DNA of 7,747 nucleotides from a bacterium (lineage in GTDB: Bacteria; Bacillota_A; Clostridia; Lachnospirales; Lachnospiraceae): positions 1 to 7,747 of the forward strand of contig SFQZ01000107.1 of NCBI GenBank assembly GCA_004562915.1, read 5' to 3'. Below, piece after piece: positions 7,301 to 7,747 of this stretch. Both the position numbers and the translations under genes were made by a program. The notes under the pieces were generated by a model. The model was not told where the DNA came from. It saw only the letters and a list, made by a program, of their open reading frames with translations, and made no database searches. Numbering within the stretch: position 1 is the stretch's first letter; the number at the start of each line of letters is the position of its first letter.

Positions 7301-7747
7301 GGAAACCATCTGCATCAGACGATTTTGACAGATCAAGGGCAAGTTTAGCTGCATTCTGTCGCGAATCAGAAAATAGAAGTACTTTTTTACCTTCATTTAT
7401 CAGTTGCTCATCTCTTGCTGGTTGGAGTTCAAACTGTGCTTTTGTAAGGTTGTAAAACGGAATATTCCCCTTTGTTGCCAAATCTGTTGGCTTCTTTAAC
7501 GGCATGTTTTTTTTACATTTTGGACACTTTTCAAACATAAAGCGGTCATTTTTTTCATCATAATCCGGATACAAAACCTTTAACAGAGAATCATCCCCAT
7601 TATAATTAAGGTATAGTTTACCCGTAATCGGATCAAGATATGCTGGTTTGTCTTTCCCCTCAAGTTCATAGTCATCCGGACAAATATACAAAAGCATCTC
7701 TGTCAACTCATTTGCTCCTCCACGAAGTCCTTTATTAGGAAACACAT
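4380..7747 (-). CDS. Giant SF2 helicase with DUF1998/MZB zinc domain, 5' end beyond the window (DruE/DrmA-B-like)
   Basis: The frame is open to the right edge; the GTG at 7745 is not a credible start because the N-terminal ATPase domain (Walker A, DExH) is missing and must lie outside. Positions below count from that GTG, 1,121 residues. A Zn knuckle C74-x2-C77 precedes the second RecA-like domain, which starts at KVLLFSDSRQNAAKLA (121-136). Motif V-like CTTTMEVGIDIGS (485-497) and motif VI QQRAGRAGR (514-522) follow. Between them is an unusually long insert of about 350 residues carrying a Cys4 finger (C383, C386, C398, C401). Further Cys pairs lie at 753/756 with 769/772 and at 854/857 with C883. 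The end has the DUF1998 hallmark FYDNLTSGAGY (973-983) and the cluster C1007, C1009, C1013, C1016. Related proteins include MrfA/YprA repair helicases, DISARM DrmA/DrmB and Druantia DruE; size and long insert favour the defence-type giants. A cotranscribed adenine methylase follows. The specific system is inferred, the fold is well supported. Confidence 0.88.
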   Translation of the reverse strand, partial: VFPNKGLRGGANELTEMLLYICPDDYELEGKDKPAYLDPITGKLYLNYNGDDSLLKVLYPDYDEKNDRFMFEKCPKCKKNMPLKKPTDLATKGNIPFYNLTKAQFELQPARDEQLINEGKKVLLFSDSRQNAAKLALDLSKSSDADGFRQAIMLASKKLATDGKEHSLKELYNAFLAVCVEQKLDFFTGESAGIFYVHREKIEKRLRKGRDITRENFEPLPYDYYEQLLTFFTESPRSFKDIGLGFLGPMDGVLEECIYELEEDYDIEINKELLYSILVLLFWDVMDDNAGLGNVIDDEIRKNLPGRSKILKFGLGADFMTSIDKEFINIVKKTTGFSDKKMEDLLKCIKSNFFGPGANQRYYLKLDAVKIVITDKEFNWYRCERCGKISPYKIGDTCGSCFKSKNLHTITNDDLSRFDFWRKPVIDAIEGEERIHTIDTEEHTAQLSHKETTSDILSRTEDYEIRFQDIDAGESGENSIDVLSCTTTMEVGIDIGSLTAVGLRNIPPMRENYQQRAGRAGRKNSGISTIVTYAFGGVHDSHYFRHPDEMISGAPRKPWIDRSNPKIEQRHFNMKALNSFMSTEKMKSLYDSIEEVGIVSFCENYVDLFIEHCETLDFPVDGTIEKICKIRDMVLAEGKRNEYFNGDKETSAFDVFYSEGFIPSYSFPKNVVRFCVETDSERGRRAPKDIKYAPERDIAVAISEYAPGRFITIDKKIYKSGGLYSNPRPRDYEQNQAEYYFNSKDYKKDIIVCSECNWFGEAQETYTECPYCHAPVEHRTMIKPWGFAPVKGDPVKYEDEEEEKTYAEAPYYSYVPKETEMKTYKKSRIRFAKLEDHHVLTVNMGKKKNGFNICKKCGGAEVASPISTGEYYFSQPYHDRYICRHEGSVATNIYLGYEFLTDMFMLDIKYDSEKLVSRYDNEERSILRAAATTLHEAMKKAVSLSLDIDYNEINGGWRTRYEDNGEAHIEMFFYDNLTSGAGYSSLMGEKGVLDDVMTRTREILSECTCSRSCKNCLDNFYNQRNHDLFDRTLALQLFDYALKGKYPEDYSEEEQKELLVPLKKLIKESKGENPEDMIEFEVIPSLRKRIRDEKRKLYLNPYNLSDWIYNAFLEYNGKVNE

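Noticed and set aside
7743..7745. GTG at the right edge as true start of the helicase
   Set aside because: The protein from here lacks the whole N-terminal ATPase domain that the rest of the chain requires, so the gene must begin outside the window.

Overview
The window looks like part of an integrative and conjugative element (ICE) from a low-to-mid GC Clostridia, probably a gut Lachnospiraceae- or Ruminococcaceae-type Firmicute. The reasons are strong AGGAGG-type ribosome binding sites, ATGA stop/start couplings, a relaxase C-terminus of the type seen in Tn1549-like conjugative transposons, and a typical Firmicute XRE regulator. This assignment rests on recognition of protein families, not on a database search.

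Left part (1-2994, all on +). The C-terminal part of a MOB-type relaxase runs in from the left edge. It is followed, with 4-8 base overlaps, by three genes of pyrimidine nucleotide metabolism. These are a small protein resembling the nucleotide-modification-associated domain 1 (DUF1599) family, a divergent flavin-dependent thymidylate synthase (ThyX), and a trimeric-type dUTPase (Dut). The tight coupling suggests one transcript in which transfer functions and nucleotide-pool functions are made together. Dut would make dUMP, ThyX would act on a pyrimidine monophosphate, and the small protein could be a nucleotide hydrolase or base-modification partner. A short gap with a perfect 9-bp inverted repeat then leads into a 94-residue XRE-family regulator.

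Middle (2995-3456). No convincing gene is present. The stretch holds a GC-richer block (about 3045-3220) with several small dyads and a strong 10-bp hairpin, and a second hairpin closes the operon coming from the right. One arm of the first hairpin can alternatively pair with an upstream segment. This makes a structured RNA or a terminator/antiterminator arrangement possible, but unproven.

Right part (3457-7747, all on -). A D12-class DNA N6-adenine methyltransferase sits directly downstream of a very large DUF1998-type superfamily 2 helicase, of which at least 1,121 residues are visible. The helicase's N-terminal ATPase half lies beyond the right edge. A methylase plus a giant DUF1998 helicase recalls the Druantia (DruE) and DISARM anti-phage systems without matching a canonical layout in what can be seen. 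It is best read as candidate defence cargo carried on the element, transcribed towards the transfer genes and separated from them by terminators.
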